Of a stretch of 64,000 nt of DNA, positions 47,027 to 55,932 are shown in pieces (the first letter of the stretch is position 1; each line of letters starts with the position of its first letter). The stretch lies in assembly GCF_014268275.3 (NCBI RefSeq), contig NZ_CP077084.1:5383501-5447500 (forward strand). Direction: 5' to 3'. Source of the DNA: Pseudomonas tritici. Lineage in GTDB: Bacteria > Pseudomonadota > Gammaproteobacteria > Pseudomonadales > Pseudomonadaceae. Under the pieces are notes generated by a model. It worked only from the letters and a program-made list of their open reading frames with translations, was not told the origin of the DNA and searched no databases. A program made the position numbers and the translations under genes.

Positions 47027-47974
47027 ATGCAAAAAAACATCACGTCGCTGGGCTCCCTGAACTGGGATGACCTGAAGTTTTTCCTCGAAGTGGCCCGCAC
47101 CCGCAAGGCCAGCGTGGCCGCCAAGCGCCTGGCGGTGGACTACACCACCGTGTCGCGGCGCATCAGTTCACTGGAAGCGTCCCTCGGCACCCTGCTCTTC
47201 GAAAAATCCCGGACCAACGGCTTCGTCCTCACCCCCGAAGGCCAGCGTTTGCTGGGCTACGCGGAGTCCATCGAAAGCACCCTGCACATGGCTTGCGAAC
47301 AGGTGTCCGGCTCCGGCGTGGCACTGTCCGGCCATGTGCGCATGGGCTGCACCGAAGGCTTCGGCAGCTTTTTCGTCACCCCGCAATTGAGCCACTTCGT
47401 CGACACCTACCCGGCGATCTCAGTGGACATCCTGCCCCTGCCCCACTTCATCAGCCTGTCCAAGCGCGAAGCCGACATCGTTATCGCCCTGGAGCGCCCG
47501 GAACACGGGCCCTACGTGTGCTGCAAATTGTGTGATTACAAACTGCAGCTGTACGCGACCCAAGAATACCTGGACCAACACCCGCCGATACAACGCCCGG
47601 CGGATTTGGCTGAGCATCCGTTCATCAGTTATGTGGATGACCTGGCGTTCAGCTCGGAGCTGCTGTACCTGGCGAACGTGGTGCCCGGCGCCAGCGCCAG
47701 CCTGCGCAGTACCAGCGTGATCGCGCAGTACGTGGCGGCGCAACAGGGGCGGTCGATGGCGATATTGCCGTGCTTTTTGGCGGCGCAGGATCCGCGGTTG
47801 CTGCCGGTGCTGGGGGCGCAGATTGCGATCACACGGCAGTTCTGGATGTATTGCCGGGAGGATTTGAGGAAGTTGAAGCGGATCACGTTGTTGTGGGATT
47901 ACATCAGGGAAGTGACGGAGCAGAATCAGGGGTTGTTGATGGGGGAGACGCGGGAGATCAGGTTCGCGGATTAA
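47027..47974 (+). CDS. LysR-family regulator next to mmsAB
   Basis: A 315-residue [44 protein letters not shown], then a LysR effector domain. The [15 protein letters not shown] opening is that of the BauR-like group that controls beta-alanine or semialdehyde metabolism. Divergent from mmsA with 132 bases between, so it probably regulates mmsAB, unlike P. aeruginosa where an AraC-type MmsR does. No convincing ribosome site is seen at 47027. Confidence 0.85.
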   Translation: MQKNITSLGSLNWDDLKFFLEVARTRKASVAAKRLAVDYTTVSRRISSLEASLGTLLFEKSRTNGFVLTPEGQRLLGYAESIESTLHMACEQVSGSGVALSGHVRMGCTEGFGSFFVTPQLSHFVDTYPAISVDILPLPHFISLSKREADIVIALERPEHGPYVCCKLCDYKLQLYATQEYLDQHPPIQRPADLAEHPFISYVDDLAFSSELLYLANVVPGASASLRSTSVIAQYVAAQQGRSMAILPCFLAAQDPRLLPVLGAQIAITRQFWMYCREDLRKLKRITLLWDYIREVTEQNQGLLMGETREIRFAD

Positions 47975-48249
47975 AGGGCCATCAACGATGATTCGCTTTA
48001 AATAGCAGGACGTTTCCTAGAGGCTCTCTACCCCATTGCGCCTTACCGTTTGGGTCACTAGCCTCCTGACTTCGCTGCTCATCAGCGATCGGGTTTAGCG
48101 ACTCTGATTAGTTGGGATGTGATGCCCAAGTATTGCCAGGCTTTTTATCTGTCTTTACCGTTTTATGGCGGCTGTACGCGGGAGACCTTCGGGTCTGCCG
48201 ATAAGCGAACACCGTTCGAATGCGGGAGGAGCCTTGCTCCTTCCTACAT
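47975..48249. other. Intergenic stretch without a convincing gene
   Basis: Between two converging LysR genes. It holds a degenerate REP-like hairpin at 48219-48248 (GCGGGAGGAGCCTTGCTCCT TCCTACATTT) and sequence that looks like a worn dispersed repeat. A short minus-strand open frame overlaps the next gene's 3' end and is not believable. Confidence 0.45.
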
Positions 48250-49197
48250 TTAAACCGCACCAGCCCCGGCAATTTGCGGATACCGAGCCCGAACTTCGCG
48301 CAGAAACTTACTCGCACTGGTCTTGAGCCATTCAATCAGCCGAGCGATATCCGGCTCTAATTGCCGCCCGTTTCGACAAATGATGTAGTACGCCGCTGGC
48401 GACATCATCGCGGGGCTTTTCAACGCAACCAACGCGCCGTCTTCCAATTGGTCGTATACCAACGCAGTCCTGCCCAGTGCGATGCCTGTGCCCTTCACCG
48501 CCAGGCTGATCGCCAGGCTCGAATCCGGAAATCGCGGCCCATGGTGATAAGGCGGCGCCGCCAGCCCCTGAAACGCAAACCAGCTTTCCCACCCCGGACA
48601 CACCTGATCGTCCACCCGATGAATCAGCGGGTACCGGGAGACATCCTCCAGTGAAATATCCCCCTTCAACCGTAGAAATTCCGGCGAGCAAACGGGAAAT
48701 ACTGCGTCGCACATCAGCAGTTCAACATGATGATCCGGATAATCGCCGTACCCCATCACCACCGCGACATCGTATTGATGAGCTTCCAGGCTGGTGCTGT
48801 TCATATCGGCGCTAGTCAACACCAGATCAAGGTTGAACGAGGCCTCTGTGTGCGACCCATGCATCCTGGGGATTAGCCACGTCGAACAGAGAGAAGACGT
48901 GCATGAGAGGTACAACGGTCGGGATTTACCGGGGTTGAGAGATTGCAGTACCCCATCCAGCGCCTTGAAAAAACCATCGGTAACCGGCAACAAGGCTTGC
49001 CCCGCCGGCGTCAGCTTGACGCCGCGTGAATGCCGCTCAAACAACTGCACGCCCCACCATTCCTCCAGGCCCGCAATTTGATGACTAATGGCGCTGGCAG
49101 TGAGGTTAAGCTCAGACGCCGCACGCGCAAAACTACCGGTTTGCGCAGCGCTGACGAACGCTTGAAGCATCGGTGTGGGAGGCGGACGCTGAGCCAT
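48250..49197 (-). CDS. LysR-family regulator (GcvA-like)
   Basis: A 315-residue LTTR: TPMLQAFVSAAQTGSFARAA, ELNLTASAISHQIAGLEEWW, GVQLFERHSRGVKLTPAGQA, the GcvA/AmpR-type HTH, plus an effector domain (RPLYLSCTSSLCSTWLIPRM). Its ATG overlaps the stop of the DMT transporter gene (TGATG, one shared base), so it is the third gene of an operon with the transporter and the oxygenase and probably their regulator. Confidence 0.85.
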   Translation of the reverse strand: MAQRPPPTPMLQAFVSAAQTGSFARAASELNLTASAISHQIAGLEEWWGVQLFERHSRGVKLTPAGQALLPVTDGFFKALDGVLQSLNPGKSRPLYLSCTSSLCSTWLIPRMHGSHTEASFNLDLVLTSADMNSTSLEAHQYDVAVVMGYGDYPDHHVELLMCDAVFPVCSPEFLRLKGDISLEDVSRYPLIHRVDDQVCPGWESWFAFQGLAAPPYHHGPRFPDSSLAISLAVKGTGIALGRTALVYDQLEDGALVALKSPAMMSPAAYYIICRNGRQLEPDIARLIEWLKTSASKFLREVRARYPQIAGAGAV

Positions 49198-50045
49198 CAG
49201 GTGCTCACTTTGATCAAGATGATCCCGCTAACAATGACGAATGCCGACAGCATACGTCGCCAGCCGAACCGTTCATGAAAAAACAGCGCGGCAATAATGG
49301 CGCCGATAATAACACTGGTTTCCCGCAGCGCTGAGACCTTGGCCACCGCGTCCAGCGACAACGCAAACAACACCAGTGCGTAGGACGCCAAGTAAAAAAC
49401 GCCGCCTAATAGGCCGACTCGCCAATGCCCACGTATGGCTTGAGCCAAAGCCGAGCGCTCTTTGGAAAATGCCAGCAGTGGGATCGGAATACTCTGGAAC
49501 ACCGTCAGGTAGATGATGTACTGCAGCACCGTCTCGCTGGCTCTTACACCTTTGGCGTCCACTACCGTGTAAGACGCGATAAACGCTCCAGCGCACACCG
49601 CCATCAGGATCGGCTTGAACATCTGCGCCGTCATCCTGTGCACGAAGGTCAGGCTGATAATTCCCACACATATCAGCGACACCCCCACCAGCGCCTGAAG
49701 TGACAACTGTTCATGCAGCAGAAAGTAGGAAAACAGCGCGACCAATACCGGCGGTACCCCACGCATCACCGGGTAAACCTGACCGAAGTCACCCGTTTCG
49801 TACGCTTTGACCAGAAATAACCGATAGACCGTATTGAGTATCACCGAGACGAGGATATAACCCCCTACCTCCAGGCTCGGCACACTGACAAGAGGCAACG
49901 CCAGCAGGCATATCACCAGCGCGGAGCCATCCACCATGGCCAAGGTCATGAAGCGACTGCTACCGGCGCGGACTACGGCGTTCCAAGTGGCGTGCATAAA
50001 GGCAGAGATCAGGACCAGCGTGATCGCGATATCGGAGTTGTCCAT
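49197..50045 (-). CDS. DMT-superfamily (EamA) transporter
   Basis: A 282-residue, ~10-helix transporter with two EamA repeats: SAFMHATWNAVVRAGSSRFM in the first half and AKVSALRETSVIIGAIIAAL in the second. Most EamA proteins export amino acids or metabolites. Its placement 55 bases after the oxygenase gene suggests it exports the oxygenase product or imports its substrate. Few motifs fix direction or cargo. Confidence 0.82.
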   Translation of the reverse strand: MDNSDIAITLVLISAFMHATWNAVVRAGSSRFMTLAMVDGSALVICLLALPLVSVPSLEVGGYILVSVILNTVYRLFLVKAYETGDFGQVYPVMRGVPPVLVALFSYFLLHEQLSLQALVGVSLICVGIISLTFVHRMTAQMFKPILMAVCAGAFIASYTVVDAKGVRASETVLQYIIYLTVFQSIPIPLLAFSKERSALAQAIRGHWRVGLLGGVFYLASYALVLFALSLDAVAKVSALRETSVIIGAIIAALFFHERFGWRRMLSAFVIVSGIILIKVST

Positions 50046-50099
50046 GGGGTTCGGCTTATGGCGGATAGTGGGGGGATGTAAGTTATGAGCATCGGTGCA

Positions 50100-51047
50100 T
50101 CATTGTTTGCGTAACCACATCCGTAGCATGTAGCGATTTAGATCGTTCAAGGATTCCGCATCATCAATCACGCAACGTGGAGTATTCATATCTATAAAGT
50201 GCGTGCGGGTGTGGAGAAACTTGTTATCGGCTGAAATGAGTACCTGCCCTGGTTCCAGCAACACTCGATGCTGAACCGATGACTGATCGAGAACGGTGTC
50301 CAGAAAGTCTAGCGCTTGGGATTGGGCCACTGTTAACGGCACTCCCGCCTTAAGGTGAGCGGACTCAATGTAGACGCGAAAATATCTGATCAGCGGGATA
50401 CCCTCATTGGAAAAGCTCAAAATAGGTGTTTTGAACAACTGTTCCTCATCTGACATACCGCGGTTTTCAAAAAAGAAGTCGCACTTAAGCTCTTCCAATA
50501 TTTCTGGAAACGCCATCAGCTCTGCGTATACCGCGCTTGCATCAATCAGAATGCTCTCACCTCCCAAAAGCGCTTTTTGTCCGCAAGCCAAGATCAAGTA
50601 ATCGATAGGCAACGGGTCGCTCACTCCATCGTTGTGCACATAGGCACCTTGGCGGGTTTGATGGTATCTCGCACCTTCCTCAATGCTCTTACCGCCTCTG
50701 TCATAAACCTCAATCACCTTGTGACCGAGATGGTTTTGCACCATTGGCACACCGAGTAGAGATCCAAATGTCCATATCAGCGATTTGAAACTTGCAAGTT
50801 TGTCGACCTTAAAACCATCAAGAATCAAGACATGGCTTTCATGATCGACCATGGTTCGGATTCTATCTAGCTCCTTATTCAGGACGGGTAATTGTAGAGG
50901 ATTGATGTGCGCGGCTTTGGTATCGAATCGAACTCCCTTACGCTCAGACTCGAACAACTCTCTTGCGCTCAACAGCTCGTCAAAAGCAATGTTTGAAAGT
51001 CTAGCTTTAGAAACTTCCTGGCGGAAATTACTGACGTTTATGCTCAT
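50100..51047 (-). CDS. TauD/TfdA-type Fe(II)/2-oxoglutarate-dependent oxygenase, orphan
   Basis: A 315-residue double-stranded beta-helix oxygenase. The metal triad looks present: His and Asp in YVHNDGVSD (H-x-D), and a distal histidine in KFLHTRTHFIDMNTPR, with Arg in that block or near the C terminus (NRYMLRMWLRKQ) for 2-oxoglutarate. Closest in feel to the clavaminate-synthase-like hydroxylases that modify amino acids, but substrate unknown. Base composition is clearly AT-richer than its neighbours, hinting at transfer. Heads an operon with a DMT transporter and a LysR regulator. Confidence 0.75.
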   Translation of the reverse strand: MSINVSNFRQEVSKARLSNIAFDELLSARELFESERKGVRFDTKAAHINPLQLPVLNKELDRIRTMVDHESHVLILDGFKVDKLASFKSLIWTFGSLLGVPMVQNHLGHKVIEVYDRGGKSIEEGARYHQTRQGAYVHNDGVSDPLPIDYLILACGQKALLGGESILIDASAVYAELMAFPEILEELKCDFFFENRGMSDEEQLFKTPILSFSNEGIPLIRYFRVYIESAHLKAGVPLTVAQSQALDFLDTVLDQSSVQHRVLLEPGQVLISADNKFLHTRTHFIDMNTPRCVIDDAESLNDLNRYMLRMWLRKQ

Positions 51048-51387
51048 CGCAGTCCTTTACGGTGGTTAGTTGGCGCGGCCATTTAACTAAGCCCACCCTT
51101 TGCGAAAAAGCGAAACCTCGTCAGCCTAGCCATCAAGATTCGTCATGGCAGACGTCTCCTACAGGAAACATACTTGACGGTCTTTGCTGAGATACGGTGA
51201 TGGTGCATCAACGCAGGCGATGACACCGGGCAGCTAAGCGAACACTGTAGCAAGGCACCGCAAAACCCACTGTGGGAGCTGGCTTGCCTGCGATGGCAGT
51301 GTGTCAGTCAGTACATCGCGTACTGATACACCGCGTTCGCAGGCAAGCCAGCTCCCACATTTTGACTGCATTTCAAATTGAATTCGC
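51048..51387. other. Intergenic region with oxygenase promoter and a REPIN
   Basis: About 220 bases upstream of the oxygenase contain no gene; the sequence is AT-rich near the start (TTAGTTGGCGCGGCC and CTACAGGAAACATAC stretches) and probably holds its promoter. The remaining bases before yfiB are a REPIN. Confidence 0.6.
51271..51360. repeat. REPIN
   Basis: TGTGGGAGCTGGCTTGCCTG CGAT (from 51271) faces TTCGCAGGCAAGCCAGCTCC CACAT (ending 51360); the middle includes GTACATCGCGTAC-like dyad sequence. Confidence 0.92.
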
Positions 51388-51879
51388 TCAGCCCGCACTC
51401 ACCACGATCGACACTCGCCGATTCTCGGTGCGCCCTTCAGCGGTGTCATTGGAGACCACCGGTTTGCTACTGCCCAAGCCGCGCAGCTGGATGTTTTCTT
51501 CTTTCATACCCACGCCGGTCAGCACCGTGGCCACGCTTTTGGCACGGCGCAGGGACAGCTGCTGATTGTAGGTTTCCTTGCCAGACGCATCGGTGTGGCC
51601 ATCGACGCGAACGCGTTCGATACCTACGCCAAGCAGGGCCTTGCCGATACGCTGGACGATGTCGGTGCTGGGTTGGTTGAGGGTCTCGACATCGCTGCCA
51701 AACAGCACTTTGCCGGACAGGCCGAATGACCAGCCTTCGTCGGTCATTTCAAAGCCTTGCTGCTTGAGGACCGCGACCTGCGCTGGGGTCAGGCCTTTGG
51801 GTGGGGGCGTCTGACAGCCGCCGAGGGCGAGCAGTGCCATCAGCAGGGTGATCAACATGAAACGTGCGGTGGTGAACAA
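51388..51879 (-). CDS. yfiB: Outer-membrane OmpA-like lipoprotein YfiB
   Basis: A 163-residue lipoprotein: signal peptide and lipobox LLALGGC (Cys lipidated), then an OmpA C-terminal peptidoglycan-binding domain (VRVDGHTDASGKETYNQQLS). In P. aeruginosa YfiB sequesters YfiR under envelope stress. A TTG at 51879 behind AGGAG at 8-base spacing is the best start and gives MFTTARFMLITL; ATG 51858 is the alternative but has no ribosome site. Last gene of yfiRNB. Confidence 0.9.
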   Translation of the reverse strand: MFTTARFMLITLLMALLALGGCQTPPPKGLTPAQVAVLKQQGFEMTDEGWSFGLSGKVLFGSDVETLNQPSTDIVQRIGKALLGVGIERVRVDGHTDASGKETYNQQLSLRRAKSVATVLTGVGMKEENIQLRGLGSSKPVVSNDTAEGRTENRRVSIVVSAG

Positions 51880-51883
51880 GGGG

Positions 51884-53146
51884 TCAACTCCTGTGTTGAA
51901 GATTGACGGCGGCGTGCTCCGACTCCGCCGTGTGCTGGCCGCCCGAGGACAGGCGCTTGGCCTGGTACATCGCCGCGTCGGCCGCATTGAGCAGGGTGCC
52001 GGGGGTGGCACCATGATCGGGGTAGATGGCGATGCCGATACTCAGGGAGGTCAATACCTCGGTATTGCCGGGCACGGGGATCGGCAGGTCCATGCTGGCA
52101 ATGATTTTGTCGGCGATACGCTCGGCGTCTGCCACCTTGTGCAACGGCGCCAGCAGGATGGCGAACTCGTCTCCCCCCAGGCGCGCCACCAGGTCATCTT
52201 CACGCAATTGCGCACGCACACGCTGGGCGACGGCCACAAGGACGGCATCGCCGGCGGCATGGCCAAAACTGTCATTGATCTCTTTGAAGCGGTCGCTGTC
52301 GAGATAGAGCACCGCCACCTGTTCTTTGACTTTGGCGGCGCTGCGCAGGGCGCGAATCAGGCGGCCTTCGAAGAACGCCCGGTTGGGCAAACCGGTGAGG
52401 CTGTCGTGGTTGGCCTGGTGGGCGAGGAATTCGTTTTCGCTCTGCAGGTGGCTTTGCCAGGCTTCCATCTCGCCGAGCAAGGCATTGAAGTCACTGCCCA
52501 GACTGTCGAGCTCGGCGATTTGCGCCGGCGGTACGCGGCGATCGAAGTCACGCTCGCTACGAGCGGCGTGGGCCACGGCGGCAAGGCTTTGCAGCGGGCC
52601 GGTGATGCCCCGCAACAGGCGTCGCGCCAAATGCAGGGCAACCCACGCGCTGAGGGCGGTGCAGATCAGGATGCCAGCCAGACCACTGAGCAGGAAGCGC
52701 AGCAAGCTACCGCCGTGGCCAGTGAGAAGAATGCTGCCGACGGCTCGCCCTTGGTGGAGGATCGGCTGGCTGATGGGTTGCTCGAGCAGGGTATGCGCCA
52801 ACTCCAGCTCAACCCGCGACAGCATGCTGGTTTCCGGGCGCACCCACTGAGCCAGCAACTTGCCATTGGCATCAAGGACTTCAGCCTGGGCCACCTCTTC
52901 GGTGGAGGCAATCACGCTGAGGGCCTCGGTGGCCGCCGCACTGTCGTTGAACACCACCGCTGCCTCAACGGTATAGCTGATAGAGCGCGCGATCAGGTGC
53001 AAGTTGTGTTCGGCATAGACCCTCAGCGCCAGCACGCCGAGCAGCGTCAGGGAAACACTGGCCAGAATCACCGCCACCAGCGCCAGGATCAGGTGCCCCC
53101 GGCCGATGACCGAGCGTAGCGTCGGTCGCACTTTATCGGCCTTCAT
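51884..53146 (-). CDS. yfiN: Diguanylate cyclase YfiN (TpbB)
   Basis: A 420-residue inner-membrane protein: TM1 ~ residues 18-40 (HLILALVAVILASVSLTLLG), a PAS-like periplasmic domain (~41-155), TM2 near 160-180, HAMP, then GGDEF (VARLGGDEFAILLAPL). The active-site GGDEF is intact, and the product-inhibition site RxxD is present five residues ahead (REDD-LVARL-GGDEF), as in characterised YfiN. It makes c-di-GMP and is held off by YfiR. Start overlaps the yfiR stop by ATGA; yfiB starts 4 bases after its end. Confidence 0.95.
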   Translation of the reverse strand: MKADKVRPTLRSVIGRGHLILALVAVILASVSLTLLGVLALRVYAEHNLHLIARSISYTVEAAVVFNDSAAATEALSVIASTEEVAQAEVLDANGKLLAQWVRPETSMLSRVELELAHTLLEQPISQPILHQGRAVGSILLTGHGGSLLRFLLSGLAGILICTALSAWVALHLARRLLRGITGPLQSLAAVAHAARSERDFDRRVPPAQIAELDSLGSDFNALLGEMEAWQSHLQSENEFLAHQANHDSLTGLPNRAFFEGRLIRALRSAAKVKEQVAVLYLDSDRFKEINDSFGHAAGDAVLVAVAQRVRAQLREDDLVARLGGDEFAILLAPLHKVADAERIADKIIASMDLPIPVPGNTEVLTSLSIGIAIYPDHGATPGTLLNAADAAMYQAKRLSSGGQHTAESEHAAVNLQHRS

Positions 53147-53718
53147 GGTGCGGGCGCTCGGCGACGTGACAACTGCAACACGCTGGGGTGAATACGTACG
53201 CCACTGCGGGCGACGGAGTCGAGATTGACTTCGAATGACACTTGCTCATCACTCACCCGCAGGCAGAACAGGCTGCCCACGGTGCACTGGTCGCCGCCTT
53301 CGCTGATGCTGAGCACCGGGTGGCCGATCAATGAGGTAAACAGCTGGCTGCGCTCATCGGCACTGAGTTTGCCGATGTACACCGCATCGCAGGCGTCGAC
53401 GATATCGGGATGGCTGGCCAGCAGGCGTTGCACAACGACCGGACGGCCGGTGGCCTGGGTCGTGCCTTTGACCAGGTCGTCGGTGTATTGGGTCGGGCCG
53501 ACGATACACAGGCGCAATTGCGCAGGCTCTACCGGCCAGCGCGCATAACTGAGGATACCGAGCACCACTTGGGTGACCGCTTGGGCACGGTGGGCGGCAA
53601 GGTCAATGGGCTCGGGCGCCTGGGCGAAGACGCGTGGTGCGAGCACGCACAGGGCCGCCACCAGCAACATGCGTCTCCAGCTCAAACTGCGCTCTGTGGG
53701 CGAGACAGCCACGTTCAT
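53143..53718 (-). CDS. yfiR: Periplasmic repressor YfiR
   Basis: A 191-residue periplasmic protein with an N-terminal signal region (SLSWRRMLLVAALCVLAPRV; FAQAPEPIDL). The four structural cysteines of YfiR are present (RLCIVGP, DACDAVYIGK, DQCTVGSLFCLRVS) and can form the two disulfides known from P. aeruginosa. It inhibits YfiN from the periplasm; redox stress and YfiB release it. First gene of the operon. Confidence 0.93.
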   Translation of the reverse strand: MNVAVSPTERSLSWRRMLLVAALCVLAPRVFAQAPEPIDLAAHRAQAVTQVVLGILSYARWPVEPAQLRLCIVGPTQYTDDLVKGTTQATGRPVVVQRLLASHPDIVDACDAVYIGKLSADERSQLFTSLIGHPVLSISEGGDQCTVGSLFCLRVSDEQVSFEVNLDSVARSGVRIHPSVLQLSRRRAPAP

Positions 53719-53859
53719 GCAGCGATACTCTCAGTTTTTTTTCAGATGATGCCGCAACGATAGCACAGTGGTGGAACCCCTCAGCGGAATGGGTCTTCAC
53801 GTGGCCCGCTATTTTTTCAGAAAAATCAGACGCCTGAATAAGAAATATTACATGACCTG

Positions 53860-55932
53860 TCACTCAGTTTTTTCTGATTCGTGCCCCAGCTCAAGCATCA
53901 GCCCACTCAAGCGCTTGACCTTGCGCCTTACCGCTTCTTCAAACACGCCGCCACGCGGTTCGATCAGGCTGAACCAGCGCTTGGCCCGGGTGATGCCGGT
54001 GTAGATCAGTTCTTTGGTGAGCACCGGGTTGAGCGCATCCGGCAGGATCAATGCCGTGTGGATGAACTCCGATCCCTGGGATTTATGCACGGTCATCGCG
54101 TACACGGTTTCCACATCATTCAGGCGGCTGGGCAGCACAAAACGCACGCCGCCCTGGCCATCGTTACGTGGGAAGGCGACACGCAGTACCTGCGGGCCGC
54201 CATCGCTTTCGGGCAATTTGAGGGCGATGCCGATGTCGCCGTTCATCAAGCCCAGGCCGTAATCGTTGCGGGTCATGAGCACCGGGCGGCCTTCGTACCA
54301 TTGCTCGTCGCCCTCGACCAGCCGCACCTTGCGCAAGGCTGCGGTGATGCGCAGATTCAGGCCTTCCACACCCCAAGGGCCTTTGCGTACCGCGCAGAGC
54401 AGTTGGAAGGCATCGAAGGCTTGCAGCAGTTGTTGCGCCCAACGGGTCCAGGCGGGGGCTTCGCGTGGGGTGTCGGGAGATGGACGCGCGCTTTGCAGCA
54501 GGTTGAGGTAGTAGCGATAACCTTGGGCGCCGTCGCTGCACTGCCCGTCCAGGACCAGGCGCTCGAGGGCGTGGTCGCGCTCGCCCTTCAGGCTGACGCA
54601 GAACAGGTCACTGTGGCTGCGTGCCGTCAGCAGCTTACGGGCTTCTTCAGCATTTTGCTGGTTGACCCAACGCGCCAGTTGGCCGATGCCACTGCCTTCG
54701 CCGAAACGGCGTGAGTAACGCAGCATCACCACTTGCTGGGCCAGGGGATGGCTGCCGTCGAGGTCTGCCTGCAGGCCACTGGTGCTGAGGTCTTCGCCAC
54801 TGACGGCTTGCAGCCATTGGCGGGTCTCGGCGCTGTAGAAGCCGGCTTCCGCGTCGCGGCACAAATCACCGAGCACGGCACCCGCTTCTACCGAAGCGAG
54901 TTGGTCCTTGTCGCCCAGTAGCACAAGCCGTGCATGGGGCGGCAAGGCGTCGAGCAGGTTGGCCATCATTTCCAGGTCAATCATCGAGGCTTCGTCCACC
55001 ACCAGCACATCCAAGGGCAATGGGTTGCCGATGTGATGACGGAAATGCCGCGTGCCCGGGCGACTGCCGAGCAAGCGGTGGACAGTGGTGACCTGAGTCG
55101 GGATCTTTTCCTTCACGTTGTCCGGCACTTTCAGCGACAGCACTTGCTGGCTGATGGACTCGGTGAGGCGTGCAGCGGCCTTGCCGGTGGGCGCAGCCAG
55201 GCGAATGCGCAGTGGGCTGCCGGTTTCCACCGCCGGCGCCTGCAACAGCGCGAGCAGGCGCACCACGGTGGTGGTCTTACCGGTGCCGGGGCCGCCGGTG
55301 ACGATGCTGAATGCTCCGCGAGTGGCCAGGGCGCAGGCGAGCTTTTGCCAATCGATCACGCCGTCAGGCGGCGGCTGGTCGAACAGGCTGTCAAGGCGCT
55401 GCGGCAAATCGGCGGCGACGCTTTCCTGGGTGGCGAGCCGCAGGCGCAAGGCGGTGTCGATACGTCGCTCGTAGGTCCAGTAGCGGCGCAGGTACAGGCG
55501 TTTGCCGGACAGGACCAATGGGCGACTCTGGGCGGCTTCGCTGCCATCAACTGCCAACGCGACCAGATGGCTGGCGGCCAGCGTGTGGCACCAGTGGGCG
55601 CCGTCGAGGCCGTCGAGCAACTGCGACGGCAGCAGCATGGCGCCGGTTTGCAGGTCGCCTTCAGGCGGCAACGACAGGGCGAAGTCCGGGGCTTTGAGCG
55701 TTTCGAACAGGTCGAGGCAGACGTGGCCATGGCCCAGTTGATGGCTGGTCAGCGCAGCGGCCAGCAGCACCAGCGGGTCAGCGTGCGGATCAAGTTCGTG
55801 CAGGAAGCCGACGAAGGCTTTGTCCAGGGCGCGCAACCAACCGCGATCCACCCAACGCTCCAGCAGCTGCACCAGGTCAGTGGCACGGCTGAGAGGCATC
55901 AGGTCCTCGAGCGGTAACGGCGACAGGCTCAT
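53860..55932 (-). CDS. recD: Exodeoxyribonuclease V alpha subunit (5'-3' helicase)
   Basis: A 690-residue superfamily-1B helicase subunit. Walker A VTGGPGTGKTTTVVRLLALL lies near residue 210; Walker B is VVDEASMIDLEMM; later motifs include YAMTVHKSQGSEF and TGITRAKRWF. It translocates on the 5'-ended strand in the RecBCD complex for break repair. Last gene of recCBD, overlapping recB by 4 bases. Confidence 0.96.
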   Translation of the reverse strand: MSLSPLPLEDLMPLSRATDLVQLLERWVDRGWLRALDKAFVGFLHELDPHADPLVLLAAALTSHQLGHGHVCLDLFETLKAPDFALSLPPEGDLQTGAMLLPSQLLDGLDGAHWCHTLAASHLVALAVDGSEAAQSRPLVLSGKRLYLRRYWTYERRIDTALRLRLATQESVAADLPQRLDSLFDQPPPDGVIDWQKLACALATRGAFSIVTGGPGTGKTTTVVRLLALLQAPAVETGSPLRIRLAAPTGKAAARLTESISQQVLSLKVPDNVKEKIPTQVTTVHRLLGSRPGTRHFRHHIGNPLPLDVLVVDEASMIDLEMMANLLDALPPHARLVLLGDKDQLASVEAGAVLGDLCRDAEAGFYSAETRQWLQAVSGEDLSTSGLQADLDGSHPLAQQVVMLRYSRRFGEGSGIGQLARWVNQQNAEEARKLLTARSHSDLFCVSLKGERDHALERLVLDGQCSDGAQGYRYYLNLLQSARPSPDTPREAPAWTRWAQQLLQAFDAFQLLCAVRKGPWGVEGLNLRITAALRKVRLVEGDEQWYEGRPVLMTRNDYGLGLMNGDIGIALKLPESDGGPQVLRVAFPRNDGQGGVRFVLPSRLNDVETVYAMTVHKSQGSEFIHTALILPDALNPVLTKELIYTGITRAKRWFSLIEPRGGVFEEAVRRKVKRLSGLMLELGHESEKTE

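Noticed and set aside
48108..48335. 75-codon minus-strand frame after the GcvA-like LysR gene
   Set aside because: Overlaps the LysR 3' end out of frame, Arg/Lys-rich like non-coding GC-rich sequence, and includes a REP-like hairpin.
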